DNA from: Kitasatospora sp. MBT63
Lineage (GTDB): Bacteria > Actinomycetota > Actinomycetes > Streptomycetales > Streptomycetaceae
DNA: 34,941 bases
Direction of reading: 5' to 3'
NCBI RefSeq assembly: GCF_000710465.2
Contig: NZ_JAIZ01000412.1
Span: forward strand, 22,642 to 57,582
The first letter of the stretch is position 1; every line of letters begins with the position of its first letter. Position numbers and translations under genes: made by a program. The notes under the pieces were generated by a model, which did not search any database, was not told where the DNA came from, and worked only from the letters and a program-made list of their open reading frames with translations. Below are positions 8,989-17,484 of this stretch, in pieces.

Positions 8989-10934
8989 CGGGCCGGCCCG
9001 GCGGGCTGGGCGTGGAGCACGTCGGCGCGCGCGGGTGCGCGCAGCCCGGCCGGTGGCCGGACCGGACGGACCCCGCAGGCCAGCAGCGACTCCAGCTGGA
9101 AGAACCGTTTCAGGAAGGCGAACGCCGGCCACAGCGGCGCCCAGAGCAGCAGCCGTGCCCGGCGGTAGTAGAGGACGAGGCAGATCCGCGGTACCAGCGC
9201 CGGCAGCTGCGCGAGCAGGAAGACGACGGCGAAACGGGCCAGGTTGTGCCGGGGCAGCGGCTGCAGGGTGCAGTGCAGCACGGTCAGCACCAGGACGAAG
9301 AAGTGGATCGGTGAGAGCAGCCTGCCGCCGGCGGCCCTCGGCAGCTGGAACCAGAACCGGGGGCCGGGCGCGCCCCGGCCGAACGGGGTGAAGCGGGCGA
9401 AGTTCATCAGGTTGCCCAGCCCCCAGCGGAATCGCTGGACCCGCAGCTGGCCGAGTTTCACGGGTACGTCCTCGTAGGAGACCGTGTGCGGGTCCATCAC
9501 CACCCGCCAGCCCGACCTCGCGAGCGCGCAGGTGAATTCGGCGTCCTCGCCGAACATGCCGTCGACGAAGCCGCCGAGCTCCACGGCCGCCTCGCGGCGG
9601 AAGCCGCAGAAGGTGCCGGGGACGCACGGCACGGCGTCCACGGTGCTCAGTGCGGCCAGGCTGAAGCCGTACGTGAACAGCTGCTCCATCGCCCGCATCC
9701 GGTCGATCCAGGTGGTGTACGGCTCCTTGGGCAGGGTGAGCGCCCCGACCACGCCGACCCGCGGGTCGGCGAGGAAGCGCGGGACCGACCGGGCGAAGGC
9801 GTCGGGGTCGAGTGCGCAGTCGGCGTCGACGCGGTAGACGAACTCCGCCGTGCAGCGTTCCAGCGCCAGGTTCAGTGCCCTGGCCTTGCCCGCGTGGGGG
9901 CCCTGGATCACCTCGCCGGTGGCGCTGGTGAAGGCCGCGACGGCCGCCTCGGCCAGCGCCCGGGTGCCGTCGGTGGAGCCGTCGTCGCACAGGACGACCC
10001 GCACCGGCCCGCCGTACGCCGCCGCGGCGCGGTCGATCGAGCGCAGCAGCCGTTCGATCACCGAGGCCTCGTTGTAGGCGGGCACGATCACCTCGACGGC
10101 GGGGCGGTCGTTGGCGGGCCGGTGCGATCGGCGCGGGCCGAGCAGGCCGACGAGTGCGAGCAGGATCAGCATCACGTCGAAGACGGAGAAGCGGAGGCCG
10201 GCCAGGACGAGGAACCCCGCCAGCGGATGGCCGGCGACCTGTCGCAGCAGAACCAGTGCCGCAGCGCCGACCAGTGCCAGCGCGGCGAGCAGGCAGAGCG
10301 TCAGGACCGCACTGTCTGGCCAGTCTCGGCGCCGCCGCGCTGGCAGCGGGGTCGGGCGCGGCAGCCGGAAGGTGGTGAAGGCGAGCCGGTAGACCAGCAG
10401 GTAGCCGAGGGTGGACTGGAGGACGAGGGCGACCAGCGGGACGGGGCCGAGCGGCAGCCCGGTCGCCGTCGCGAGCAGCGCGGCGCAGCACTCGGCGAGG
10501 ACGGACATCCCGAGGAACACCGGGGCGTGCGCCAGGATCATCAGCCGGCGGCCGGGGGTGGCCGGAAGGACCACCGCGACGGTGATCAGGTAGCCGACCA
10601 CGGCGGCCGGTACGAGTGGCGGGAGGCTGTGCGCGTACGCGGCGGCCAGGTGGGGATCGCCGTCCGCGGCGGACAGGACGTCGGCGACCAGTGAGTGGTA
10701 CGCCTGGTCGAGCCGGGGGTGGCGGACGGCGACGATCGCCGTGCTGACGGCGGCGGCGACCGACAGGAAGGCCAGCGCGCGCGGCAGGGACGGGCGGCGG
10801 AACGGCGGCAGCCGCACCACCCGGCCGGAGCCGCGGTCGGAGTCGTCGAAGCGCCGGGCCAGCGGCCAGCGGACCGCCAGGAGCAGCAGGAGGGTGTCGG
10901 CGACGAGCAGTGCGACGACGTCCGGGTGCAGCAT
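8985..10934 (-). CDS. Membrane-embedded processive family 2 glycosyltransferase
   Basis: A 649-residue protein. The N-terminal ~280 residues hold several hydrophobic helices. The GT2 domain spans about 280-510, starting VEVIVPAYNEAS, with the family residues in order: CDDGSTDGT (near 316), VDADCALD (near 370), CGFRREAA, FGEDAEFT (general base) and QRFRW near 500. QxxRW is the hallmark of processive synthases such as cellulose, chitin, hyaluronan and poly-GlcNAc synthases. More membrane helices follow. It should polymerise a nucleotide sugar in the cytosol and thread the chain through its own channel. Its stop overlaps the start of the membrane-anchored protein gene. GGAGG precedes the ATG at 10934. 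The sugar is not predictable; the divergent SQD1-like gene hints at an unusual one. Confidence 0.9.
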   Translation of the reverse strand: MLHPDVVALLVADTLLLLLAVRWPLARRFDDSDRGSGRVVRLPPFRRPSLPRALAFLSVAAAVSTAIVAVRHPRLDQAYHSLVADVLSAADGDPHLAAAYAHSLPPLVPAAVVGYLITVAVVLPATPGRRLMILAHAPVFLGMSVLAECCAALLATATGLPLGPVPLVALVLQSTLGYLLVYRLAFTTFRLPRPTPLPARRRRDWPDSAVLTLCLLAALALVGAAALVLLRQVAGHPLAGFLVLAGLRFSVFDVMLILLALVGLLGPRRSHRPANDRPAVEVIVPAYNEASVIERLLRSIDRAAAAYGGPVRVVLCDDGSTDGTRALAEAAVAAFTSATGEVIQGPHAGKARALNLALERCTAEFVYRVDADCALDPDAFARSVPRFLADPRVGVVGALTLPKEPYTTWIDRMRAMEQLFTYGFSLAALSTVDAVPCVPGTFCGFRREAAVELGGFVDGMFGEDAEFTCALARSGWRVVMDPHTVSYEDVPVKLGQLRVQRFRWGLGNLMNFARFTPFGRGAPGPRFWFQLPRAAGGRLLSPIHFFVLVLTVLHCTLQPLPRHNLARFAVVFLLAQLPALVPRICLVLYYRRARLLLWAPLWPAFAFLKRFFQLESLLACGVRPVRPPAGLRAPARADVLHAQPAGPAR

Positions 10935-11604
10935 CGCTCAGCCCTCCGTCCCGTGACGGCCGGTCCGAGGCGGACGGGCCGGACGAGCTGGGTGTTCGTC
11001 CACGATCCCGACGAAACACGCCTGTGGTCCGGCGGTGGCCTCGCCGACGAACGTACACGGAATTCCCAATTCCACGACCCGGTCCTTTCGCGGCGCGAAC
11101 CGGATCAGGTATACACGATCTCTTCACGTGGCGTCAGGGTCGCGCAGGAGATTTTGTGGATCCATGACGAAGCGCGGCGGGCGGGGATGTTGAATTCGCA
11201 ACAGGGGGTCCGGGGTGGGCGACTTGCCGGTGGCCGGCCCTGTCGAGCCAGCGGTTCAGGTTTTTGAGCCCGCCTCACATAACTGCCCTGACCTGGGGTG
11301 ATGTGCCTCCTGGCGGGCCCGGGCGGGCCCGGTCCGCGGCTGACGTGTACTGGACATGTCACATCCGCTGTGGCAAGGTCGTGCAGCATCCGGCGGCCAC
11401 CTCCCCATGGCCTGCCGCCTCACGGCCGCACTCACCTGCGCCGCGTCACACTTCCGGTAGGTTTTCGGTCCTTTCCGGCGCCCCCGATGCCCCACGCGCC
11501 GGACCGGCCTGCAAGTACTTCGGGCACCTTCTTGCTCCGCATTCACGTGAGACATTTCCGCATGGCACTGCCCTGTTCTCCGATTTCCGTAAGGGAGTAG
11601 GCAC
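10935..11604. other. 670-bp divergent intergenic region
   Basis: No gene is seen here. The stretch is less GC-rich than its surroundings and carries palindromes: GGAATT-CCC-AATTCC at 11059-11073, GTTG-N6-CAAC at 11189-11202 and GACATGTC at 11353-11360. GGGCCCGG-type repeats lie near 11320. A TAGGTT at 11456-11461 could be a -10 for the rightward genes, with no clear -35. It probably holds both divergent promoters and regulator sites for the polysaccharide locus. The unusual length suggests elaborate control or long 5' leaders. Confidence 0.5.
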
Positions 11605-12834
11605 ATGCATGTCCTGATTCTGGGCGGCGACGGATTCTGCGGCTGGCCGACCGCCCTCCACCTCTCCGACCGCGGCCACCAGGTGACCATCGTCGACAAC
11701 CTCAGCCGCCGGGCCATCGACCTCGAGCTGGAGGCCGAGTCGGTCACACCCATCCGGCCCATCGGCGAGCGCCTGCGGGCCTGGCGCGAGGTGTCGGGCC
11801 GGGAGATCGGCTTCGTCCGGCTGGACCTCGCCACCGAGTACGAGCGGCTGGCCGCGCTGCTCGCCGGAGTGCGCCCCGACGCCGTCGTGCACTTCGCCGA
11901 ACAGCGCGCCGCGCCGTACTCCATGCGCTCGGTCCCCGCCAAGCGCTACACCGTCGACAACAACGTCCGCGCCACCCACAACCTGCTGGTCGCACTGGTC
12001 GCCACCGGCACCGACGCGGCCTTGGTGCACCTCGGCACCATGGGCGTCTACGGGTACGGCTGGTCCGGATCCGCCCCCATCCCGGAGGGCTACCTGACCG
12101 TCAAGGTCCCCACCCCGGAAGGCGACCTGGAACGCCGGATCCTCCATCCGGCGAACCCCGGCTCCGTGTACCACCTGACCAAGACCCTCGACCAGCTGAT
12201 GTTCTCCTTCTACGCGGCCAACGACGGGCTGCGGATCACCGACCTGCACCAGGGCATCGTCTGGGGCACCCAGACCGCCCAGACCGCCCGCGACGAACGG
12301 CTGGTCAACCGCTTCGACTACGACGGCGACTACGGCACCGTGCTCAACCGCTTCCTCGCCCAGGCCGCGATCGGCCACCCGCTCACCGTGCACGGCACCG
12401 GCGGCCAGACCCGCGCGTTCATCCACCTCCAGGACACCGTGCGATGTATCGAGATCGCCCTCGCCAACCCGCCCGCCGCCGGCGACCGGCCCAAGGTCTT
12501 CAACCAGGTCACCGAGGTCCACCGGGTACGCGACCTGGCCAAGCTCGTCAGCAACCTGACCGGGGTGGAGACGGCCAACCTGCCCAACCCGAGGAAGGAG
12601 GCGGTCGAGAACGAACTCCGGGTGAGCAACGACCAGTTCCTCGCGCTCGGACTGCAGCCGACCAGCCTCAGCGAGGGACTGCTGGACGAGTGCACCAACA
12701 TCGCGGGCCGCTACCGCTCCCGGATCGACCCTCGCAGGATCATCGCCCGCTCGGTCTGGCGTCCCGGCATGGAGACCGCCGACGACCTGCTCACCGGCCT
12801 GCCGGACGCCCCGCCCTCCCGCATCCCGTCATAG
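11605..12834 (+). CDS. SQD1/Agl3-like UDP-sulfoquinovose synthase family protein
   Basis: A 409-residue extended short-chain dehydrogenase. The Rossmann loop is GGDGFCGWPTALHLS, and a chain of blocks follows that is typical of plant and cyanobacterial SQD1/SqdB: IVDNLSRR, AESVTPI, VVHFAEQRAAPYSM, NNVRATHNLL, HLGTMGVYGYG, YHLTK (catalytic Tyr and Lys), GVVYG-like GIVWGTQT, NRFDYDGDYGTVLNRF, GHPLTVHGTGGQTR and NPRKEAVENE. SQD1 enzymes convert UDP-glucose and sulfite to UDP-sulfoquinovose using bound NAD. The match is far closer than to generic sugar epimerases. GGGAG precedes the ATG at 11605. It heads a rightward operon with HlyD-like and PP2C-like genes and faces a GT2 synthase. The exact product needs biochemical proof; no sulfolipid synthase is nearby. 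Confidence 0.85.
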   Translation: MHVLILGGDGFCGWPTALHLSDRGHQVTIVDNLSRRAIDLELEAESVTPIRPIGERLRAWREVSGREIGFVRLDLATEYERLAALLAGVRPDAVVHFAEQRAAPYSMRSVPAKRYTVDNNVRATHNLLVALVATGTDAALVHLGTMGVYGYGWSGSAPIPEGYLTVKVPTPEGDLERRILHPANPGSVYHLTKTLDQLMFSFYAANDGLRITDLHQGIVWGTQTAQTARDERLVNRFDYDGDYGTVLNRFLAQAAIGHPLTVHGTGGQTRAFIHLQDTVRCIEIALANPPAAGDRPKVFNQVTEVHRVRDLAKLVSNLTGVETANLPNPRKEAVENELRVSNDQFLALGLQPTSLSEGLLDECTNIAGRYRSRIDPRRIIARSVWRPGMETADDLLTGLPDAPPSRIPS

Positions 12835-12921
12835 CGCCGGCCCGCGCCGCACCCGCCGCGCCGACGGCGGAGCACCCCCGGAAGCACGACGACCGGGACG
12901 AACCCATGAAGGAGGCAGGGA

Positions 12922-14379
12922 ATGATGGCCCGTCCCTCGCGCCCCGTGCGCGGGATGAACGCCGCGCTCGCCGGCGGCGAGGCAGGCGTCGGAGAGATCA
13001 GGCCCGCCCGCTCCCCGATGGGCCTGTGGAGAGTGGCCCTGGCCCTGGTCCTCGCGGTCGCCGCCACCTTCGCCGGCATCCGGACCTACCAGGCGGTCGC
13101 GTCCCGGCCGGTGACCTTCAGCGGTCAGGTCACCCCGGCCCACGCGTACTACCTCAACTTCCCGAACACCGGCACCGTCGAGACCCTCACCGTGAAGCCC
13201 GGCGACCACGTCACGGCAGGTCAGGTGCTCGCCACCCAGGTGAGCAGCGTGGCGGCCGCCAACCTCGCCGCGGCCCAGGCCGCCGTCGACGCCGAAACCG
13301 CGCTGCTCGCCGAGGACAGCAACCCGGCCACCACCGCCGACCGGCAGGCCCGGGGCCAACTGGACATCGCCAAGGCCGAGGCAGCCGCCGACAGCACCCG
13401 CAGCGCCCTCGCGCTGGCCCAGGTCAGCACGGAGAACGCCATCGCCGCACAGAACAGCGTGATCTCCGCCGACCAGGCCGCGCTGGACGACGAGACCGCA
13501 CGCCTCACCCGGTCCTGCCCGGCCACCGCGGCCGCCGCCTCCCCGGTCGCCGCCTCCGGTGAACCGAACGTCACGGCATCCGCTCCACCCGCCGCCGCCT
13601 CACCCGCCGCCACCTCACCCACCACCACAACCGCGCCCGCCCAGCAGCAGTCCTGCCAGAGCCTGCAGAGCCAGATCGACAAGGACACGGCCAGACTCGC
13701 CCAGGCCAGGGCCCAACTCGGCACCCTGCAGTCCACCGGGCAGGCCCACGCGCAGCAGCTCCAGGCGCGCCTGACACAGAACCAGTCCGTCCTCCAGGCG
13801 GCCCGGACCACGGTGGCCTCCCAGGGCGCTCCGCTCACCCCGGCCGCCATCGCCCAGGCCCGGTCCCGGCTGGCCTCCGCACAGGCCCAACTCGCCGCCG
13901 ACCAGCTCGCCCTGAGACAGACCACGATCACCGCCCCGGCCGACGGTACGGTCGCCGGGACCGCGGGTGCCGCCGGTGACACCGTCGGCCCCCAAGGCGT
14001 GCACACCTACGCCGGCCCGGCCGCGCAGTCCGGCACCCTGGTCGACCAGCTGCCCGGCATCCAGCTCTTCGTCCCCACCCCCGCCCCGGGCACCAACCAG
14101 GTCGCCGGCTCCGGCTACACCGCGCTGGTCACACTCCACTCCGGACCGCTCAGCGTGACCGCCCAGCTGCCCGAATCCCGGATCGCCGACGTACGCGAGG
14201 GCCGGGCCGCCACCGTCACCGTCCCCGCCACCGGCCGTACCGTCACAGGACGGGTCGACCACATCCTGTTGCAGCCCGCCCGGGTGCCGGGCGCGACCTA
14301 CTACAACGTCACGATCGGCCTGGACGACCAGCAGGAAACCCTCATGCCCGGCATGTCCGCGGACGTGGCACTGCTCTGA
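12922..14379 (+). CDS. HlyD-like membrane-fusion/adaptor protein
   Basis: A 485-residue protein with a single N-terminal membrane helix (about 33-55). A split biotinyl-lipoyl-like domain follows: half one is GTVETLTVKPGDHVTAGQVL and half two is TTITAPADGTVAGTAGAAGDTV. Between them lies a long Ala/Gln-rich alpha-helical hairpin. Its tip is a low-complexity Ala/Pro/Ser/Thr insert flanked by Cys199 and Cys245, which could form a disulfide. A beta-barrel domain closes the protein (SRIADVREGRAATVTVPATGR). AAGGAGG lies 6 nt before ATG 12922. Such adaptors usually pair with ABC or RND pumps, but none is encoded here. It may instead guide the product of the divergent GT2 synthase through the thick wall, an inference from context. 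Confidence 0.85.
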   Translation: MMARPSRPVRGMNAALAGGEAGVGEIRPARSPMGLWRVALALVLAVAATFAGIRTYQAVASRPVTFSGQVTPAHAYYLNFPNTGTVETLTVKPGDHVTAGQVLATQVSSVAAANLAAAQAAVDAETALLAEDSNPATTADRQARGQLDIAKAEAAADSTRSALALAQVSTENAIAAQNSVISADQAALDDETARLTRSCPATAAAASPVAASGEPNVTASAPPAAASPAATSPTTTTAPAQQQSCQSLQSQIDKDTARLAQARAQLGTLQSTGQAHAQQLQARLTQNQSVLQAARTTVASQGAPLTPAAIAQARSRLASAQAQLAADQLALRQTTITAPADGTVAGTAGAAGDTVGPQGVHTYAGPAAQSGTLVDQLPGIQLFVPTPAPGTNQVAGSGYTALVTLHSGPLSVTAQLPESRIADVREGRAATVTVPATGRTVTGRVDHILLQPARVPGATYYNVTIGLDDQQETLMPGMSADVALL

Positions 14380-14387
14380 AGGAGACC

Positions 14388-15272
14388 ATGAGCATCACCT
14401 CGGCCAGTCTGCCCGGCCGCCCCGACATCCCCAACCAGGACCTCCTGCTCACCGCCCCCGGCGTCCTCGTCCTGCTCGACGGCGCCGGCGGGCCAAGCGA
14501 GGACGGCGGCGGCTGCCGTCACGGAGTCCACTGGTACGTACGGCAGTTGGGTAGCCGGCTGCTCACCGGCCTGCTCACCGCGGATCGGCCGGTCGCCGAC
14601 CTGCTGGCCGACGCCATCGATGCCGTCGCCCACAGCCACCGCTCCACCTGCGACCTGCGCCATCCCGGAACCCCCTCCTCCACCGTCGCGATCGTCCGCC
14701 AGCGCGGGGAGGACGTCGACCACCTCGTCCTGCACGACTCCACCCTCCTCCTCACCCGCGCCGACGGGTCCGGGACGGAGACGGTCAGCGACCGCCGCCT
14801 GCACCACATCCCCGAGCTCCACCCGCTGCGCTCCGCCGCCCACCGCTGCGCCCTAGGCACCGACCGGCACGCCGCTGCCCGAAAGGCATACATCGCAGCG
14901 GAGTTGGGCCACCGAAACGCGGCCGGGGGCTACTGGGTGGCCGGCAGCGACCCGCGCGCCGCCACGCACGCCCTCACCGGCACCACCCCCGCCGCAGCCC
15001 TGCGCTCGGTGTCCCTGCTCAGTGACGGCGCCGCCGACCACGTCGACACCTACCACCTCGCAACCTGGCCCGAGACCGTCGCCCTCCTCTCCCTCGACGG
15101 CCCCGCCACGCTCCTGGCCGCCGTACGGGCGGCCGAGCACTCCGACCCGCGTGGCCGTCGCTGGCCCCGCCTCAAACCGCACGACGACGCGACCGCCGCG
15201 CACTGGACGGATCCGGCGGCCACCGGGGCCGCCGCCGAGCTGCTCCGACCGGTGACAGTTCGCCACCGGTAG
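14388..15272 (+). CDS. PP2C-like (PPM family) phosphatase domain protein
   Basis: A 294-residue soluble protein whose order of motifs follows PPM phosphatases: an N-terminal PNQD in place of the usual N-x-D motif, VLVLLDGAGG (metal-binding DGxGG), SSTVAIVR, SLLSDGAADHV (SDG) and a C-terminal HDDATAA (DD-x-T/S). Metal-binding aspartates are therefore retained and activity is plausible. The ATG at 14388 is eight bases after the HlyD-like stop, with GGAG between, so the genes are cotranscribed. It may act on a Ser/Thr kinase target that controls the polysaccharide machinery. No kinase is encoded in this window, and the substrate is unknown. Confidence 0.75.
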   Translation: MSITSASLPGRPDIPNQDLLLTAPGVLVLLDGAGGPSEDGGGCRHGVHWYVRQLGSRLLTGLLTADRPVADLLADAIDAVAHSHRSTCDLRHPGTPSSTVAIVRQRGEDVDHLVLHDSTLLLTRADGSGTETVSDRRLHHIPELHPLRSAAHRCALGTDRHAAARKAYIAAELGHRNAAGGYWVAGSDPRAATHALTGTTPAAALRSVSLLSDGAADHVDTYHLATWPETVALLSLDGPATLLAAVRAAEHSDPRGRRWPRLKPHDDATAAHWTDPAATGAAAELLRPVTVRHR

Positions 15273-15392
15273 ATCCATTTCGGCCGTGATCGGCCGCCCC
15301 TCTCCCCGTGTTCCCGATCTGCAGCTAGGTTCCACCCGCCGCCCGATGGCACAACCGTGCGATTTGGTCGACCAGCCGGACGGGGAGGTGGC

Positions 15393-15417
15393 AGGGGCCC
15401 TGCCACGTCCGGCCCCT
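15393..15417. terminator. Hairpin between convergent PP2C-like and Imm35-like genes
   Basis: Stem AGGGGCC / GGCCCCT with an 11-nt loop, ending on the Imm35-like stop codon. A smaller CGGCCG-TGAT-CGGCCG hairpin lies at 15281-15296 just after the PP2C-like stop. Together they probably end both convergent transcripts. Confidence 0.5.
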
Positions 15418-15995
15418 CAGCCGGATCCCGGCCGGAGCGGACCGGCCAGCGTCTCGATGGGCGGAAGAGGCCACTGCGGCTCCTGCCGGGTGAGGCGCGC
15501 CAGCTCCTCCGGTGGCTCGGCACCATCGCGAACTGTCGTGACGTAGGCCTTCGCGTCCTGCAGGCTCAGCCGCGGGGCCTGCTTGCGGAGGTGCTTCATC
15601 GCGGCTGCGGCGCCGGCGGAACGGGCGAGATCGCGGACGGCGCAGGCCAGTTGATCAGGCTGCCCGATGCCCTTGATCCGCAGGAGGTACTGCTCCTCCC
15701 AGCCCTCGTCCTCCCAACCGGCGGCGGGCACGTAATGGATGCTCCCATCGTGGCGGTCCACCAGAACGTGACCGCCGACGAAGCTGCCACTCATCTCACG
15801 GGTGCGGGCGCGGGCCTGTTCCGCCGAGCGCCAGAAGACGAGCCAGCCGACCACGCGCTCCTCCACGTGGTAGACGCCCGGTGTAGGGGCGGGCCCGCTC
15901 CACGGCCACGTCTGCAACTCGACGGCCAGGAAGGACTCGACGAGCTCGACAGCGCGTTCCTCGGAGATCACGACCTCATCATCCGATCTCGTCAT
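15417..15995 (-). CDS. YrhB/Imm35-like protein with C-terminal helical extension
   Basis: A 192-residue protein. Residues about 10-115 match the YrhB/Imm35 pattern: a helix with conserved Glu (ERAVELVESFL), a strand pair with VGWLVFWRS, then FVGGHVLVDRHDGSIHYVP. Imm35 proteins are predicted immunity factors of polymorphic toxins, though most Streptomyces copies are orphans like this one. The C-terminal part (MKHLRKQAPRLSLQDAKAYVTTVRDG) resembles the helical end of ribosomal L7/L12-like modules. I chose ATG 15995, with GGAG upstream; the frame is open to 16130 but without coding character. No toxin gene is nearby. Function not established. Confidence 0.7.
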   Translation of the reverse strand: MTRSDDEVVISEERAVELVESFLAVELQTWPWSGPAPTPGVYHVEERVVGWLVFWRSAEQARARTREMSGSFVGGHVLVDRHDGSIHYVPAAGWEDEGWEEQYLLRIKGIGQPDQLACAVRDLARSAGAAAAMKHLRKQAPRLSLQDAKAYVTTVRDGAEPPEELARLTRQEPQWPLPPIETLAGPLRPGSG

Positions 15996-16199
15996 AGGTG
16001 ACTCCGGCGTCTGCCACGGCTGACACGCTCCTTCGGTGTGGTCGGTGACGGGGCAATGACGATCTTCGGTCGCGAAAATCTCGCCAGGGCCCGCCGAAAT
16101 GCCCAGGCAGGTCCACCGCGACCTGGTCACGGCGTCGCACGCGATGGCCAGCCGGAGGCCGCCTTCATCGCCATCGAAACCAGGTCCGCCGTTCTACGG

Positions 16200-16835
16200 C
16201 TACGACGGAGTGGCCGGCGTGGGAAGGTCGAGAACGCGGGCGAGGGCGGCTGTGACGGGACCGTAGTGGTCGGGCAGGTACCGGCGGGCCCAGTCGGCCG
16301 CCAGCGCGAGGAACTCGGCCAGGTCGCGCTCCGCGCCGGCGAGCAGGCGACGGAGTTCGGTGACGGACAGTTCGATCACCGGACTGTCGTTCTGCTCGGC
16401 GTTGACGGTGAGCCGGACGGCGTGGCCGAAGCGCTCCGCCACCGGTGACACGGGGTCGTGACCGAAGCCGAGGAGGCCGCCCTCGTCGACGAACGTGTGC
16501 CAGTCGCGCCAGTCCTCCAGTCCGTCGCAGCATCCGGGCAGGAAGACGACGCCTGTGGACTCGTCGGTGACCCGCAGGCCGCCGGCCGCGAAGAGGTCGT
16601 CGAAGGTCAGCAGTCCGTGGAGGAACGAGCCGAGTGCGTCCGCCGGACGAGGCGGGCGGTCGCCGTCGGGGTCGATGTCATTGCAACCCGCGATGCGCAT
16701 CACCGCCGTCCCGACCTCTGCGGGTGAGAGCTCACCGCTGAGCGGCAGGAAGCCGAACTGCTCGATCTCGGCGATGGGCCAGAGGTCGAAGTCGTCGGCG
16801 GGGTAGATCTCCAGGACGGGATGCAGCACTATCAC
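16200..16835 (-). CDS. Hypothetical soluble protein
   Basis: About 211 residues, acidic and without signal or membrane segments. The N-terminal half has hydrophobic and aromatic blocks (EIYPADDFDLWPIAEIEQFGFLPL, GSFLHGLLTFDDLFAAGGLRV). The middle has FLPGCCDGLEDWRDWHTFV and the end GFGHDPVSPVAERFGHAVRLTV with a helical tail. The layout recalls small immunity-type or SUKH-like proteins but no family can be named. The start is uncertain: GTG 16835 is used because the conserved-looking sequence begins there, and GTG 16829 is equally possible; neither has a strong ribosome site. The frame is open upstream to 17054 through a neighbouring gene. Confidence 0.6.
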   Translation of the reverse strand: MIVLHPVLEIYPADDFDLWPIAEIEQFGFLPLSGELSPAEVGTAVMRIAGCNDIDPDGDRPPRPADALGSFLHGLLTFDDLFAAGGLRVTDESTGVVFLPGCCDGLEDWRDWHTFVDEGGLLGFGHDPVSPVAERFGHAVRLTVNAEQNDSPVIELSVTELRRLLAGAERDLAEFLALAADWARRYLPDHYGPVTAALARVLDLPTPATPS

Positions 16836-16921
16836 TCGGCGAAGTGTTCCGGATCCACGCCCGTAGCGCCTCCCGAATACGCCGGGGACCTGTCGATCAG
16901 GGACCGGCTGGTGGTCGTGGG

Positions 16922-17173
16922 TCACCAGGCGGCCTGCTGCCGCAGCGGGCAGGAGCAGCCGTCCTCGCCACAGCGGCACCAGTACTCCGACATCGGCGTC
17001 TGGGTCTCGGTGCGCAGACCGCCAGGGCAAGCGTGGTGGGCACCCAGCTGGCACTCCAGGGTGATGTACGGGCCGCCGGGCCGGAGGTTGAGAGGGAGGA
17101 CCAGATCCCGACGTTCCTCGCCTCTCGGCCAGATGTTCATCGGCACCTGCGACAGAGGAGCCCGCGGGGTCAC
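16922..17173 (-). CDS. Small cysteine-rich protein
   Basis: An 83-residue protein starting at GTG 17173, whose GTGA overlaps the stop of the upstream small gene by 4 bp. Six cysteines lie in the second half, including CRCGEDGCSC near the C-terminus and CQLGAHHAC before it, consistent with a zinc site. A proline- and leucine-rich strand region (LVLPLNLRPGGPYITL) precedes them. No family recognised with certainty. The coupling to the preceding CxxC protein and the adjacent XRE regulator suggest one small functional unit. Confidence 0.6.
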   Translation of the reverse strand: MTPRAPLSQVPMNIWPRGEERRDLVLPLNLRPGGPYITLECQLGAHHACPGGLRTETQTPMSEYWCRCGEDGCSCPLRQQAAW

Positions 17174-17397
17174 CGGGTCACGTCCGAGCAGCGAGTGCAG
17201 ACGGCGACCGCGTAGCCGAGTGCGGCGACGTCCGGCGTGACGGTCCGCAAGTAGGCGTGCCCGTCCGGGTGCAGCGGGCCGTCAGCTGTACCGCAGGCCC
17301 AGCAGGCGCGGCCCTGTCGCTGCTCCTCGGTCAGATCCTCTGCAGCCGGCGGCCCGGTCACGGACAGCGGTTGCTCTGTGCTCTCGATTCCAGCCAT
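17170..17397 (-). CDS. Small CxxC zinc-ribbon-like protein
   Basis: A 75-residue protein starting MAGIESTEQPLS at ATG 17397. Two paired cysteine motifs, CWAC near residue 34 and CTRC near 69, make a probable zinc ribbon. TAGCGT lies seven bases upstream of the ATG and no ribosome site is seen, so the mRNA may be leaderless. The frame is open to 17469 but that extension overlaps the putative promoter. The stop overlaps the next gene's start by 4 bp, implying coupled translation. Function unknown. Confidence 0.6.
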   Translation of the reverse strand: MAGIESTEQPLSVTGPPAAEDLTEEQRQGRACWACGTADGPLHPDGHAYLRTVTPDVAALGYAVAVCTRCSDVTR

Positions 17398-17404
17398 GAG
17401 CAGG

Positions 17405-17410
17405 ACGCTA
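17405..17410 (-). promoter_or_regulatory. Possible -10 box of a leaderless transcript for the two small Cys genes
   Basis: TAGCGT on the minus strand, seven bases before the ATG at 17397. No good -35 hexamer is visible, so this rests on spacing and the missing ribosome site. Confidence 0.3.
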
Positions 17411-17484
17411 GGCCTATGGATTGGTCGCCCGCCCGGAGGTTTCTCGGGATTTCTCCCAGGCGCGATCATCCTTCCCGAGGTTGC

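Noticed and set aside
10949-11086. 45-codon minus-strand ORF (GTG start, VELGIPCTFVGEATAGPQAC) just upstream of the GT2 gene
   Set aside because: Third-position GC only near 70%, well below real genes here, and no clear ribosome site; considered chance.
8989-11127. N-terminal 713 residues of a 1033-codon minus frame continuing into the membrane-anchored protein
   Set aside because: Arg/Pro/Ala-rich shadow of the GT2 gene in another frame; the real gene starts at the GTGA overlap at 8988.
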